Shown one piece after another: positions 5,405-5,452 of a stretch of 5,452 bases of DNA; position 1 is the stretch's first letter, and every line of letters starts with the position of its first letter. The notes beneath the pieces are model-generated. The model was not told where the DNA came from, did no database searches, and saw nothing but the letters and a program-made list of their open reading frames with translations. Source of the DNA: Phycisphaerales bacterium (GTDB lineage Bacteria; Planctomycetota; Phycisphaerae; Phycisphaerales; UBA1924); contig JAESUL010000331.1 in NCBI GenBank assembly GCA_016763115.1, positions 1 to 5,452 on the forward strand, given 5' to 3'. Made by a program: the position numbers and the translations under genes.

Positions 5405-5452
5405 TCTTTTGAAAGAAATACAGGTCGGATGTCCATTTGATGTGGGCATACC

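Noticed and set aside
5116..5436. Minus-strand open frame with the peptide GERGIRTPEG
   Set aside because: This peptide is the antisense translation of a serine tRNA gene, a well-known artefact in protein databases. The tRNA at 5318-5404 explains it fully.
5318..5452. tRNA-Ser as an attachment site of an integrated element
   Set aside because: No second copy of the tRNA 3' end, no integrase and no change in gene character are seen in the window.

Overview
The window looks like a piece of a GC-rich planctomycete chromosome, most likely from the Phycisphaerae/Phycisphaerales. The best clue is the protein tail that ends at base 172. It carries two copies of an N-L-Q-D-I-F-A-Y-L-A segment and ends in Ala-Gly-Cys-Pro, which is the form of the C-terminal 'GC-type dockerin' found on secreted proteins of that group. 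A lipoprotein signal, a cleavable signal peptide and Shine-Dalgarno sites fit a didermic bacterium. The taxonomic call is an inference from these features, not from a search.

Layout. Bases 1-172 hold the 3' end of a dockerin-tailed secreted protein, followed by a small hairpin and a strong intrinsic terminator (210-242). A candidate extended -10 element (244-252) then starts a plus-strand run of three genes: a secreted alpha/beta-hydrolase esterase with an N-terminal starch-binding-like domain (288-1580), a GHL10/DUF187 glycosyl-hydrolase-like lipoprotein (1639-2844), and a ROK-type sugar kinase (2841-3638). The last two overlap by ATGA, so translational coupling is likely. On the minus strand, a sodium:solute symporter (SSS) gene (3626-5140) converges on the kinase gene, and their 3' ends overlap by 13 bases. 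Beyond it, on the plus strand and divergent from the symporter, is a complete tRNA-Ser(GGA) gene (5318-5404). The last 48 bases hold nothing I can identify.

How the genes may work together. A surface or periplasmic esterase, a lipid-anchored glycan-cleaving enzyme, a sodium-driven transporter and a cytoplasmic sugar kinase form a plausible chain: deacylate or trim a glycan, cut it, import the sugar, phosphorylate it. GHL10 proteins are linked to peptidoglycan glycan strands (E. coli DigH). SSS transporters and sugar kinases also sit in amino-sugar and MurNAc salvage clusters of other bacteria. Cell-wall or exopolysaccharide sugar salvage is therefore my working hypothesis; the substrate cannot be read from the sequence.

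The most unusual points are the kinase, which appears to have lost the whole ROK zinc site and several sugar-contact residues, and the symporter, whose recognisable family N-terminus extends upstream of the only available standard start codon. I see no CRISPR array, insertion sequence, prophage gene or clearly new defence system.
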